A stretch of DNA of 52,667 bases, from assembly GCF_002154695.1 (NCBI RefSeq), contig NZ_MTAV01000038.1, positions 1 to 52,667 on the forward strand. The letters run 5' to 3'. The notes beneath the pieces were generated by a model that made no database searches, had not been told where the DNA came from, and was given only the letters and a program-made list of their open reading frames with translations. Both the position numbers and the translations under genes were made by a program. Source of the stretch: Nostoc sp. T09 (GTDB lineage Bacteria > Cyanobacteriota > Cyanobacteriia > Cyanobacteriales > Nostocaceae). Below, piece after piece: positions 1-8,265 of the stretch. Each line of letters opens with the position of its first letter. The stretch's first letter is position 1.

Positions 1-645
1 AACGCTACCTTCAGTTCCTCTCAGTATTTTCTCATGAATCATTCCGGATTGCTATATCAAGAAAGTTGTCAGGATGTAAAGCAGTATATTGGGCTATTGC
101 TCGAAAATGAACCATATCAACAAGGATTGAGTCGGTGGATTCAAAAGCAAAATCATCTAACTAATGCTGATTTTGTAGAAGAGATAGCGACAAAAAGCGA
201 AAATAATTTTATGTATTTACGCTGTGTTTTGCCAGCACTAGCTGATGGATTTTATGATAATAAACCTCTAGATGAATTACCTATAGGTTTACAAGGTTAT
301 TATGAAAACCACTGGCAACTTATGGGCATGACAACCAAGCCTTTACCAAAAAATAAAATCAAGATTGTCTATGTGATGTGTGCGCTTAGAAGCGCAGCTT
401 CACGTGGAGTAATTGCCAAATATTCTAAACAAAATGAGTTGACTGTGCAAGAAGTTCTGAATGATTGGGCACAGTTTTTACAGAAGCAAGAAAATTATCA
501 ACCACCACGTTATAGGTTTTATCACGAAAGTTTCCGCGATTTTTTACATCGCCAGGATGTTGTGCAAGCAGCAGGCATAAATTTACCTGATATCAGCGCC
601 GAAGTTGCTGATATTATGACAGAAGGACTTCCTGGTTATGAGTAA
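1..645 (+). CDS. STAND/NACHT-like NTPase, C-terminal part (5' cut by window edge)
   Basis: The reading frame is open from base 1, and the first ATG (34) falls inside conserved sequence, so the gene begins outside the window. The visible ~215 residues correspond to the helical/winged-helix part that follows the NTPase core. Landmarks are ENNFMYL, GLQGYYENHW and YRFYHESFRDFL, each with a clear counterpart in the complete NTPase at 2896-4107 (ENNFMFL, GLQAYYQQHW, YSFYHSSFRNWL). The stop overlaps the start of the WD40 gene by 8 bp, so the two are probably translationally coupled. In cyanobacteria NTPase and WD40 parts are often one polypeptide; here they are separate frames. Whether the missing N-terminus carries an effector or adaptor domain cannot be seen. 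Confidence 0.75.
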   Translation, partial: NATFSSSQYFLMNHSGLLYQESCQDVKQYIGLLLENEPYQQGLSRWIQKQNHLTNADFVEEIATKSENNFMYLRCVLPALADGFYDNKPLDELPIGLQGYYENHWQLMGMTTKPLPKNKIKIVYVMCALRSAASRGVIAKYSKQNELTVQEVLNDWAQFLQKQENYQPPRYRFYHESFRDFLHRQDVVQAAGINLPDISAEVADIMTEGLPGYE

Positions 646-2893
646 TATTCGCACCTGGTTAGCTGAATTATCATTAGAAGAAATAGAACATTTCTTAGGT
701 GAAGTTCCACGTTTGTTGTTAGAAGGTGGGCGAATTAATAAATTCTGCCGTCTATTGGCTGATTTTAACTTTATAGAAGCAAAAATTAATCATCATAACT
801 TTGGTATACAAGCACTCATTGAAGATTATGATTTAATTGATGATACAGAATTATTAACGCACCCAGAATATAACAACCAAACTACAAAAGTACTAAAATT
901 AATTCAAGGGGCATTGCAACTATCGGCACATATTATATCGAAAGACAAGACACAGCTATTAACACAATTGTGGGCACGAATGCACTGCTTTAAAATTTTT
1001 GAGATTCAGGTAATGCTTCTACAGGCACAGCATTCTAAAGATAATTTTTGGTTACGTCCTTTGACAAGTAGCCTTGATGCTCCTGGTGGGAGGTTGTTAC
1101 GCACTTTGCCTCATAAGCATATTGTAAATTCTGTAGCTATCACTCCTAATGGTAAGTATTTAATATCTGGTTTATTCGACGGTAGCATAATAGTCTGGAA
1201 TCGATTAACTGGGGAAGAATTATATAACCTCATAATTTATAGTAGGGATGTAGACACACAAAATGTAGAAGAAGGATTTTATGTTGTAACTACTCTTGCT
1301 GTGACACCTGATAGCAAACATTTGATTTCAGGAGCGGATGATGGAACTCTTAAAATTTGGAATCTAGATACTGGCAAAGAAGAGTTTTGCCTTACTAGTG
1401 ATAAATACTCTATAAAAACAGTCGCAATTACTCCTGATGGCAAGCATGTAATATCAGGCTCAAGTGACGGAAGTATCAAAATCTGGAATTTAGATACTAG
1501 GAAACAAGTACGTAACTTTATTGCTCATACCTCTGAGGTAAACGCTATTGCAGTCACTCCTGATGCTAAATGCTTAATTTCAGCTTCCGCTGACAGAAGC
1601 GTTAAAATCTGGAATCTGGATACTGGAAAACAAGAGCTTACCCTTAATCAGAGTGACGCAGTAATAACTATCGCAATTACACCTGATAGCAAACACTTAA
1701 TTTCTGGTTTATTGGATGGTAATCTTACAATCTGGAATCTAAAGACTAGGAAAAAAAAATGTACTCTTACAGGCCATAATGACTGGGTTCTTGCTGTTGT
1801 TGTCACCCCCAATAGCAAGTATGTGATTTCTTGTTCATCTGACAGAGTTATTAGAATCTGGAATCGCTCAACAGGGGAAGAAGTATTTACTCTTAAAGAA
1901 GATAGCGATTTTCTATATGCACTTGCAGTGAGTCCGGACGGCAAACACTTAATTTCTGCTTCAGGTTTTAACCTTAAACTTTGGAATTTGAAAGTAGATA
2001 TTGCGGAATGTGAGAAATCTAACGTCACTGTTCATGATGACTGTGTAGATACCATAGCCTTTACTACCGATGGTAAATACCTTATATCGGGTTCGTGGGA
2101 TGGAACTCTCAAAATCTGGAATCCAGAAACGCCAGAGGCAAGATGTATCATTAAATTCCATAATTCCCAAGTATACGCACTCGCAGTTACTACTGATGGC
2201 AAACACCTGATTTCTGGTGCGTTGGATGGAACTCTCAAAATCTGGAATTTGCGGACAGCAGAAATGTGTACTCTCTATGGTCATAAAGACACTATAAGAT
2301 CTGTTGTTTTAACTTCTGATAACAAGCTAATAATTTCTGCCTCAAACGATAAGACTATCAAAGTATGGAATTTGAAAACAAGAAAGGAACTATTTACGCT
2401 GAGTGGGCACAGTGCAGGTGTGCAAGCTATAGCAGTTACCCCTGATGGCAAACTGGTAATTTCTGGTTCAGCAGACAATACGCTCAAAATATGGAATTTA
2501 AAAACAAGGAAGATATTGTTTACTCTAACGGGTCATCTTGACTCAATAGAAGCTATAGTTATTACTGCTGATAGTAAATATTTTATTTCTGCTTCCAGAG
2601 ACAATACTCTTAAACTCTGGAATTTGGAATTAGCAGAGGAAGTATATACCTTTACAGGTCATAGTCATGGCGTACTAGATGTTACTATTACCCCTAATGG
2701 CAAGTACTTGATTTCAGCTTCTTTTGACCATACTCTCAAAGTTTGGGATTTACAATCTAGGAAAGAAATTGCCACTTTCACTGGAGAGAGTGACATCAGA
2801 TGCTGTGCCGTTGCTCCAGATGGCGTAACAATTGGAGCAGGCGAAGAATCCGGACGCTTGCATTTCCTCCGTTTAGAAGGTGTGGAGACGTAA
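638..2893 (+). CDS. WD40-repeat protein with 14 repeats (two probable 7-blade propellers)
   Basis: This 751-residue protein has an alpha-helical N-terminal part (about 1-155) and then 14 WD40 units from about residue 158 to the end. Each unit has the form xVxxIAVTPDGKxLISGSxDGTLKIWNL; the last is degenerate. Fourteen units fit two seven-bladed propellers. The repeats are very alike in DNA as well as protein, suggesting recent internal amplification. WD40 arrays of this kind are the usual sensor or repressor part of NACHT/STAND proteins. Lying between two NTPase genes, it is probably the sensor subunit of one or both (inference). The start at 638 overlaps the previous stop (TATGAGTAA). Soluble, with no signal peptide. 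Confidence 0.9.
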   Translation: MSNIRTWLAELSLEEIEHFLGEVPRLLLEGGRINKFCRLLADFNFIEAKINHHNFGIQALIEDYDLIDDTELLTHPEYNNQTTKVLKLIQGALQLSAHIISKDKTQLLTQLWARMHCFKIFEIQVMLLQAQHSKDNFWLRPLTSSLDAPGGRLLRTLPHKHIVNSVAITPNGKYLISGLFDGSIIVWNRLTGEELYNLIIYSRDVDTQNVEEGFYVVTTLAVTPDSKHLISGADDGTLKIWNLDTGKEEFCLTSDKYSIKTVAITPDGKHVISGSSDGSIKIWNLDTRKQVRNFIAHTSEVNAIAVTPDAKCLISASADRSVKIWNLDTGKQELTLNQSDAVITIAITPDSKHLISGLLDGNLTIWNLKTRKKKCTLTGHNDWVLAVVVTPNSKYVISCSSDRVIRIWNRSTGEEVFTLKEDSDFLYALAVSPDGKHLISASGFNLKLWNLKVDIAECEKSNVTVHDDCVDTIAFTTDGKYLISGSWDGTLKIWNPETPEARCIIKFHNSQVYALAVTTDGKHLISGALDGTLKIWNLRTAEMCTLYGHKDTIRSVVLTSDNKLIISASNDKTIKVWNLKTRKELFTLSGHSAGVQAIAVTPDGKLVISGSADNTLKIWNLKTRKILFTLTGHLDSIEAIVITADSKYFISASRDNTLKLWNLELAEEVYTFTGHSHGVLDVTITPNGKYLISASFDHTLKVWDLQSRKEIATFTGESDIRCCAVAPDGVTIGAGEESGRLHFLRLEGVET

Positions 2894-2895
2894 CT

Positions 2896-4107
2896 ATGAA
2901 TATCCCACCTTCCAAAATTCCCATAAATTCCGCCTCATACCAAACCAAATTTAAACCTCTCCTTCTTGAAAAAAGCCAAAATTTTGTAGGTCGCACTTTC
3001 ATATTCACCTTTATCAACGATTTTCTCCACTATTACAATCGTGGTTACTTCACCATTGTTGGCACACCTGGTAGCGGTAAAAGTGCCATCCTTGCCAAGT
3101 ATGCGATCGCAAATCCTGATGTTCTCTATTACAACGCCCAAATTGAAGGCAAAAGTCGCGCTGAAGAATTTCTGAAAGATGTTTGCACGCAATTAATCAA
3201 AAGAATTGCGAATGAGGGACATGAAATAGAGGTTCCTGATAACGCAACTGAGGGGAGTTGGTTTCTCTCGCTGCTACTCCAGAAAATTAGCGATGAATTA
3301 AAACCTAACCAAAAATTGATAATTGCTATTGATGCATTAGATGCTATTGAACGTCACAGCCAACCCCCAGGTTCAAATTTGTTTTATCTTCCTAGATATC
3401 TCCCTCAAGGTGTCTATTTTCTCCTTACCCGTCGTCCCTTTCCTAAAGAAAAATTTGGTTTATTAATTGAAACGCCTTCCCAAATACATGATTTAGCAGC
3501 ATACCCAGAACAAACCCGCCAAGATGTGCAAGCATACATTCGGCAATACCTAATATCGAATCCAATTGAATACTTATCATTAGGACTGACGCAGAGACAG
3601 GGGGACGCGGAGACACAGAGAAATTTGAATGATGAGTCATTTGAAGGACTTGATATAGCCCATCACTTTGTAGAGAGTGATAAGTCACATGAAGAATTTA
3701 TTGCACATCTCATTCCTGAAAGCGAAAACAATTTTATGTTTCTCAGCCAGATTCTACCCTCCATTGCTGAAGGTTTTTACTCTGAACCATTCCAGCGCCA
3801 ACCACTTCCGCCGGGTTTACAGGCTTACTATCAACAGCATTGGCAGAAAATGACGTCTGAAGGTTTGTCTGATGTGGCGTTAAAGATACTTCGCGTCCTT
3901 ACCCATCTTAAAAATGGTGAATGTTTATCAGCACAAGCGATTGCACAAACTATAAATGAAGATGCATACGATATCGCGGAAGTGCTAGAAAATTGGCTTG
4001 AGTTCTTGGTGTTACAACGAATAGACACAAAAACGCATTACAGTTTTTACCATTCCAGCTTTCGTAATTGGTTGGCACAAAGACTGAGTAGCAAAGAAAT
4101 TGAGTAA
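2896..4107 (+). CDS. STAND/NACHT-like P-loop NTPase without a fused sensor
   Basis: The ATG at 2896 lies 2 bp after the WD40 stop and is preferred over an in-frame ATG at 2800 inside the WD40 gene. The 403-residue product opens with FVGRTFIFTFINDFL, has Walker A GTPGSGKS (about 57-64) and a Walker B-like LIIAIDALD (about 138-146). The C-terminal half is helical/winged-helix and paralogous to the protein at 1-645. NTPases of this class switch on ATP binding and oligomerisation. No WD40 or TPR sensor and no N-terminal effector is fused here, so it probably works with the neighbouring WD40 protein. A low-complexity peptide near residues 231-242 is encoded by a dispersed DNA repeat. Confidence 0.85.
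   Translation: MNIPPSKIPINSASYQTKFKPLLLEKSQNFVGRTFIFTFINDFLHYYNRGYFTIVGTPGSGKSAILAKYAIANPDVLYYNAQIEGKSRAEEFLKDVCTQLIKRIANEGHEIEVPDNATEGSWFLSLLLQKISDELKPNQKLIIAIDALDAIERHSQPPGSNLFYLPRYLPQGVYFLLTRRPFPKEKFGLLIETPSQIHDLAAYPEQTRQDVQAYIRQYLISNPIEYLSLGLTQRQGDAETQRNLNDESFEGLDIAHHFVESDKSHEEFIAHLIPESENNFMFLSQILPSIAEGFYSEPFQRQPLPPGLQAYYQQHWQKMTSEGLSDVALKILRVLTHLKNGECLSAQAIAQTINEDAYDIAEVLENWLEFLVLQRIDTKTHYSFYHSSFRNWLAQRLSSKEIE
3587..3622 (+). repeat. Dispersed repeat inserted in frame in the NTPase gene
   Basis: Two near-copies of GACGCAGAGACAGGGG / GACGCGGAGACACAGAG in tandem add a TQRQGDAETQR peptide to the NTPase. The sequence is unlike the surrounding AT-rich coding DNA and resembles the GACGCGGAGA-type repeats common in Nostoc spacers (family knowledge). 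The frame is kept. Confidence 0.6.
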
Positions 4108-4172
4108 TTAAATTTTTCCTAGTGCTGATTTACGTAGCTTTTAACCCAAGTTTCTAGTTATGGAAAGTAAAG

Positions 4173-4214
4173 GCGATGTCTATGGACAAGCCGCTTTGCG
4201 TCTACGCACATCGC
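4173..4214. repeat. Short dispersed repeat with inverted ends
   Basis: Arms GCGATGT (4173-4179) and ACATCGC (4208-4214) enclose AAGCCGCTTTGCGTCTACG, a core typical of short dispersed repeats in Nostoc spacers. A related CTCTGCGTCTACGCA core occurs at 17824-17839. It lies in the 165-bp spacer between the NTPase and the TspO-like gene and could act as a weak hairpin. Confidence 0.5.
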
Positions 4215-4272
4215 ACATCTACATTGCAATTATTCTATAAGCTAAAAGTAGATTAAGTTATGTAACTATCCC

Positions 4273-5061
4273 ATGCAGCAGTCAACTCAAGGCGATAACC
4301 GCGATTTTCTCCGCCAGCTTGCAACCCTGGCTGCAATTATCAGCGCTTTCGTTGTCAATGTGATATCGAACGTTTTTCCGCTGAATGGACTAAGTATTGG
4401 GGAAATTTCCAATACTTTGTTCAAAAATGTCTTGGTTATTCCTGCTAACTATGCATTCGCTATTTGGGGGCTGATTTACCTCGGTTTGTTTGCTTTTGGA
4501 ATTTACCAATTCCTCCCCAGCCAGAAAGATGATTCAGATTTACGCAATACAGGATATCTCTTAGTAATTGCCTCTATTGCTCAAAGTATTTGGGTATATC
4601 TCTTCCTCTCTCGGCTGTTTGCTCTTTCTGTTGTCGCAATGTTGTTGATTTTGCTACCGCTAATTAGTGTTTATTTGCGGTTAGATATTGGCAACAAGCC
4701 TGTAACTCGGCAGAAAAAGTGGTGTATCTACAGGCCTATCAGTATTTATCTGAGTTGGATTAGTGTAGCAACTATTGTAAATGTAGCCTCTGCCTTATAT
4801 TCCCAGGGTTGGAATGGTTGGGGTATTTCTGCTGAAGTGTGGACTGTGATTCTATTGTTGGTAGCAACTGCAATTGCTGTAGCCATTGTCATCCAGCGCC
4901 GAGATATTGCTTATGCGGGAGTAACAGTGTGGGCAATCTTGGCGATCGCAATCAAGCACTGGAACAACCCTATACTGAGAAATACAGCGTTAGCTTTGGT
5001 AATTGTCCTTGTCTTAATCGCCATCATTAAAAATTCACGTACTCAACAAGAACACATTTAA
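4273..5061 (+). CDS. TspO/MBR-like tryptophan-rich membrane protein
   Basis: The 262-residue protein has about seven or eight hydrophobic helices. The signature PANYAFAIWGLIYLG (57-71) is typical of the larger bacterial relatives of TspO/MBR ('tryptophan-rich sensory protein'). Classical TspO proteins bind porphyrins and act in tetrapyrrole or stress signalling; whether this longer branch does so is unknown. The first ~15 residues are polar, followed by the first membrane segment. It converges with the hetI-like gene, whose 3' end overlaps by 4 bp. Assignment rests on this motif and overall hydrophobicity. Confidence 0.65.
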   Translation: MQQSTQGDNRDFLRQLATLAAIISAFVVNVISNVFPLNGLSIGEISNTLFKNVLVIPANYAFAIWGLIYLGLFAFGIYQFLPSQKDDSDLRNTGYLLVIASIAQSIWVYLFLSRLFALSVVAMLLILLPLISVYLRLDIGNKPVTRQKKWCIYRPISIYLSWISVATIVNVASALYSQGWNGWGISAEVWTVILLLVATAIAVAIVIQRRDIAYAGVTVWAILAIAIKHWNNPILRNTALALVIVLVLIAIIKNSRTQQEHI

Positions 5062-5780
5062 TATTGCCAGCACTTCAAATCCCAGCCAAAACCGCCTACA
5101 GCGACAGCAGCAGCATAATTGTCGGCAGGTTCTAGTTCTAGTAGACTCCAGTCTTTAAATGTCTGCAATTTAGCTGGTTCTGAAGGAGTTAGGGAGACTT
5201 CTATTTTCTCTAACTGCGCTATTCCCTCACCTGTGGCTTTTAAATAGGCTTCCTTGCAAGTCCAAAAGCGGAAAAATACTCCTGGTCTTTGCTCAGGAGG
5301 TAGCGATCGCACTAGATCATATTCTCTCGGTAAAAAGAACCTTTGAGCCAAGGATTCTAAATCGGACATCGGGCGGATGTATTCTAGGTCTATCCCAATT
5401 TGGCGATTTTTACTGACTGCGCACAAAGCTAAATCCTGGGAGTGAGATAAATTAAACGCTAACCCACTGTCGGCAAATTCATGCGCTAAGAATGGTTTGC
5501 CACGGGCTTCATAATCAAACTGCACCTCTTGCGGAGCAATAGCTAAATAACGACCCAATATAGCCCTTAGGCTACCACGTCCAGCAATGAAACGTTGGCG
5601 ATGCTCTTGAAAATAAAATCTTTGAGCACGAGCAGATTCATCGTCAGAGAGAGTTGCTGCCAAGTTTTCCAGCGTTGGTTCTGGTAGGTCGAGGTGTATT
5701 CGCCAGATATGGACATCATTCGGCAACAAAGTTACATTTGTCGGCGCAGGGAGCCATAAATACTTAGGAGCAGTCATCAA
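5058..5780 (-). CDS. hetI: 4'-phosphopantetheinyl transferase, HetI type
   Basis: The enzyme moves the phosphopantetheine arm of CoA onto carrier-protein serines, activating polyketide/peptide synthases and, in heterocyst formers, the glycolipid synthase of the heterocyst envelope. The 240-residue length and motifs fit the Sfp/HetI family: RGKPFL (93-98), FNLSHS (109-114), GIDLEYIRP (129-137, with D131 and E133 as metal ligands) and WTCKEAYLKATGEG (173-186, E177). The whole sequence reads very like HetI of Anabaena/Nostoc. In the Anabaena PCC 7120 genome hetI sits near hetN and hglB; here it sits between a TspO-like gene and a hydrolase. The start is the first of two adjacent ATGs. Confidence 0.9.
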   Translation of the reverse strand: MMTAPKYLWLPAPTNVTLLPNDVHIWRIHLDLPEPTLENLAATLSDDESARAQRFYFQEHRQRFIAGRGSLRAILGRYLAIAPQEVQFDYEARGKPFLAHEFADSGLAFNLSHSQDLALCAVSKNRQIGIDLEYIRPMSDLESLAQRFFLPREYDLVRSLPPEQRPGVFFRFWTCKEAYLKATGEGIAQLEKIEVSLTPSEPAKLQTFKDWSLLELEPADNYAAAVAVGGFGWDLKCWQY

Positions 5781-5822
5781 GTTAGAACATTAAGGGTGTG
5801 GTAAACGAAGCCATTTTACTCT

Positions 5823-6923
5823 CTATTGCCCTGTTCGCTTTTGCTCAAGCCACTGCAAAACCCGATTCCATGCCCACCAAGGGTCTGGATCTTGTGCTTG
5901 GCGCTGACCCGCTTTACTATTTAAATAGCCAATATGTCCACCGTAACGGGTGAGTAGCAAATCTATCATAGGATTGCCATTACTGGCAGCTTTTAATTCC
6001 GGAATGAGGGCTGGGTGAAAAAATGGGTCATCAGCGGCATATATGATCAACGTGGGCTTTGACAGATGGGGCAGTAATGGTAAAGCACTGCTAGCTTGGT
6101 AATAGGCTTCTACAGTGGGAAAACCCAGCCTCTCAATTACCAGTTCCTTGTCGAAATTCCAAATACTGTTTGCCCGTTTAATTGCTTCTGGATCAATGCT
6201 ACCGGGATGAGCATCATGTATCCGCCACGCTAGTTCTTTCAAATTCCGCGTTATTCCTGCCTCGAAATATTTGCCAAAGGGGTCTTTAACTAAATAAGAT
6301 AGCGATCGCACAGAATCCAAGTTCGGACAAATCACTGCACCACCGCCAATGTCGCTAAATTGGATGCCTAAATCCTCATCACCCCCAGTTAGCTCTACAG
6401 CAGCTTTTAGCCCCCACAGCGCCAACTGTCCTCCTAAAGAAAACCCCACAAACCAAAATTGCTTCGGACACCCCATTGATGCTGCTGCTGCGGCAAGGCG
6501 GACAAAATCTTCTCCTTCGTACAAGCCATCGGATGTTAAAGTCGGTGACAACTCCGCTGTCTTACCGTGGGCACGCCAATCAAATAACACCACAGCATAC
6601 CCTTGAGCATAGGCCTTACGTCCGAAGAGTCTCAAATTCCATTCCTGACCCAACTCTCCTGTAATACCATAGGTGCCAATAATCGTACCGTGAGCTTTTT
6701 CTGGGATTGCTACCCAACAAAAAATTGGTACACCTTGTCCACCAGTCAATACTGTTTTATGGTATGGCGGTTCTGGATGTTGAATTGTACTTTCCCAATA
6801 ACGACTTCCCCACAAAGCGGTGTATACAGTCATTGCCACACCATTTTGCAGTAAACGAGCCGGATTGTAGGGAGCGTGACACATCATATAAGAAATTTCG
6901 TGTACTTTAGGATAGATTTCCAA
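5823..6923 (-). CDS. Alpha/beta-fold hydrolase, YheT-like
   Basis: The 366-residue protein shows the oxyanion strand [11 protein letters not shown] (79-89), FDWRAHGKT (114-122) and the nucleophile elbow GFSLGG (160-165, S162). The acid is probably in [10 protein letters not shown] and the histidine in YGGHIGYL near the C-terminus. This order fits the YheT/COG0429 hydrolases; the substrate is unknown. Two Met (13 and 14) and M31 are later start candidates, so the first ~30 residues are uncertain. It is 42 bp upstream of hetI in the same direction and may be co-transcribed. No signal peptide is evident. Confidence 0.8.
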   Translation of the reverse strand: MEIYPKVHEISYMMCHAPYNPARLLQNGVAMTVYTALWGSRYWESTIQHPEPPYHKTVLTGGQGVPIFCWVAIPEKAHGTIIGTYGITGELGQEWNLRLFGRKAYAQGYAVVLFDWRAHGKTAELSPTLTSDGLYEGEDFVRLAAAAASMGCPKQFWFVGFSLGGQLALWGLKAAVELTGGDEDLGIQFSDIGGGAVICPNLDSVRSLSYLVKDPFGKYFEAGITRNLKELAWRIHDAHPGSIDPEAIKRANSIWNFDKELVIERLGFPTVEAYYQASSALPLLPHLSKPTLIIYAADDPFFHPALIPELKAASNGNPMIDLLLTRYGGHIGYLNSKAGQRQAQDPDPWWAWNRVLQWLEQKRTGQ

Positions 6924-7041
6924 ATCCTGTTATCTTAAGGTTTATGTTAGATTTAAAATCTTTTTTATAATCAATACAGCAATCTTTGTATCTACCAAAG
7001 GTTCTTATTTATCCTTAATAAGTAGTAATAATTTTTTAAGA

Positions 7042-7785
7042 ATGCCGAGGATTCTTGTCATAGACGATGACCCAGCAATTTCAGAACTCGTTGCCGTCAA
7101 CTTGGAAATGGCTGGCTACGATGTTAGTCAAGCGGAAGACGGGATTAAAGGTCAGGCGCTAGCTCTCCAGCTACAACCGGACTTGATCATGCTCGATTTG
7201 ATGTTGCCGAGGGTAGATGGATTTACCGTGTGCCAACGCTTGCGTCGGGATGACCGCACAGCCGAGATTCCGGTGTTAATGTTGACTGCTTTAAGCCAAA
7301 CACAAAATAAAGTGGAAGGCTTCAATGCCGGAGCAGACGACTATCTGACCAAACCCTTTGAAGTAGAAGAAATGCTGGCACGAGTGCGGGCACTATTGCG
7401 GCGCACTGACCGTATTCCTCAAGCGGCAAAGCATAGTGAGATTCTTAATTATGGACCATTGACCCTCGTTCCCGAAAGATTTGAGGCAATATGGTTCCAT
7501 GAGACAGTCAAACTGACTCACTTGGAATTTGAGTTACTTCATTGCTTGCTCCAACGCCACGGACAGACAGTTTCTCCTAGCGAAATCCTGCGGGAAGTTT
7601 GGGGCTACGATCCAGATGATGACATTGAAACGATTCGAGTACATATTCGCCACCTGAGAACCAAACTCGAACCAGACCCCCGTCATCCCCGTTACATCAA
7701 AACAGTGTACGGTGCTGGATATTGTCTTGAGTTACCCAGCTTACCTCCATCCGCTGAAGGAGCCTCAACATCAGTTGTTGAGTGA
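7042..7785 (+). CDS. rpaA: OmpR-family response regulator RpaA (circadian/phycobilisome output)
   Basis: RpaA is the DNA-binding regulator phosphorylated by SasA under Kai clock control in cyanobacteria. The receiver domain (1-120) has D8/D9/D10, phospho-acceptor D52 (LIMLDLMLP), T82 and K104. The winged-helix domain (about 140-237) contains [32 protein letters not shown] and [16 protein letters not shown]. The protein begins [17 protein letters not shown] and reads almost exactly like known RpaA, unlike RpaB. It stands alone, 118 bp from the divergent hydrolase, with a 9-bp-arm inverted repeat after the stop. Confidence 0.92.
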   Translation: MPRILVIDDDPAISELVAVNLEMAGYDVSQAEDGIKGQALALQLQPDLIMLDLMLPRVDGFTVCQRLRRDDRTAEIPVLMLTALSQTQNKVEGFNAGADDYLTKPFEVEEMLARVRALLRRTDRIPQAAKHSEILNYGPLTLVPERFEAIWFHETVKLTHLEFELLHCLLQRHGQTVSPSEILREVWGYDPDDDIETIRVHIRHLRTKLEPDPRHPRYIKTVYGAGYCLELPSLPPSAEGASTSVVE

Positions 7786-7818
7786 AATCAGGGTAAATTT
7801 CTTTACCTCAGCCATAAA

Positions 7819-7854
7819 TTGGCACTCTGTTCTGTAAAACTTAGCGAGTGCCAA
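7819..7854. terminator. Inverted repeat downstream of rpaA
   Basis: Perfect 9-bp arms TTGGCACTC (7819-7827) and GAGTGCCAA (7846-7854) with an 18-nt loop begin 34 bp after the rpaA stop. No T-run follows, so intrinsic termination is possible but unproven. The arms resemble CIRCE half-sites, but the spacer is twice the CIRCE length. Confidence 0.4.
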
Positions 7855-8026
7855 TCAGGATGTTGTGTCTTAAATTGGTGTCAAATTAGCAAATACTGCT
7901 TGTAGTTAAGCTCTTCATTTGCTCAAACCTGACAATAACTCACAGTAAGTATTTCAACCTCTCCAGGCACTGAAATCCTTTGATACTTTGTGTGTAACTG
8001 ACTTACTCTCTTCATCACCTAAGAAA

Positions 8027-8061
8027 GGCAGAGGGCAGAAGGCAGAAGGCAGAAGGCAGAA
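8027..8061. repeat. 7-bp tandem repeat, five units
   Basis: Five units of GGCAGAA (the first is GGCAGAG) run without interruption in the 480-bp spacer after rpaA. I see no gene in 7786-8265. Similar CTGCCTTCTGCC strings occur at 26750-26775, so this is a dispersed purine/pyrimidine repeat. Confidence 0.6.
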
Positions 8062-8144
8062 GGGAAGAATTTATTTTCCCTCTGCCAAAAGGGTCTCAAG
8101 CCCATAAATGCCCAATAAGGCCAGTTGCACGCCAGTTGCTTCAA

Positions 8145-8262
8145 CGCGACGGGACTTCCTACAAGTCGGCAAAGCCGCCCAACGGAGTGCCTTGGGAACC
8201 CGCGCAACGCACTGGCTCCTCAAGTCGGGTAACCCGCTTACGGCGCTGGCTCCCCTATGCCA
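8145..8262. repeat. Dispersed GC-rich palindromic repeat cluster
   Basis: The stretch is a mosaic of short palindromes (CGGGTAACCCG, AAGTCGGCAAAGCC, CGGCGCTGGCTCC). The segment CCTCAAGTCGGGTAACCCG (8218-8236) recurs nearly unchanged at 26711-26729 (CCTCAAGTCGGGGAACCCG). Composition is much richer in GC than the flanks. The short open frames here look non-coding. Confidence 0.55.
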
Positions 8263-8265
8263 AAT

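Noticed and set aside
1279-2487. Minus-strand ORFs across the WD40 gene
   Set aside because: They are antisense shadows of the repeat-rich coding sequence.
2800-2895. Longer N-terminus of the second NTPase from ATG 2800
   Set aside because: The extension lies entirely within the WD40 gene, is Arg/Cys-rich and unlike the family; ATG 2896 is immediately after the stop.
7819-7854. CIRCE-like element (TTGGCACTC / GAGTGCCAA) after rpaA
   Set aside because: CIRCE needs a 9-bp spacer and a chaperone gene downstream; here the spacer is 18 bp and no groESL or dnaK gene follows.
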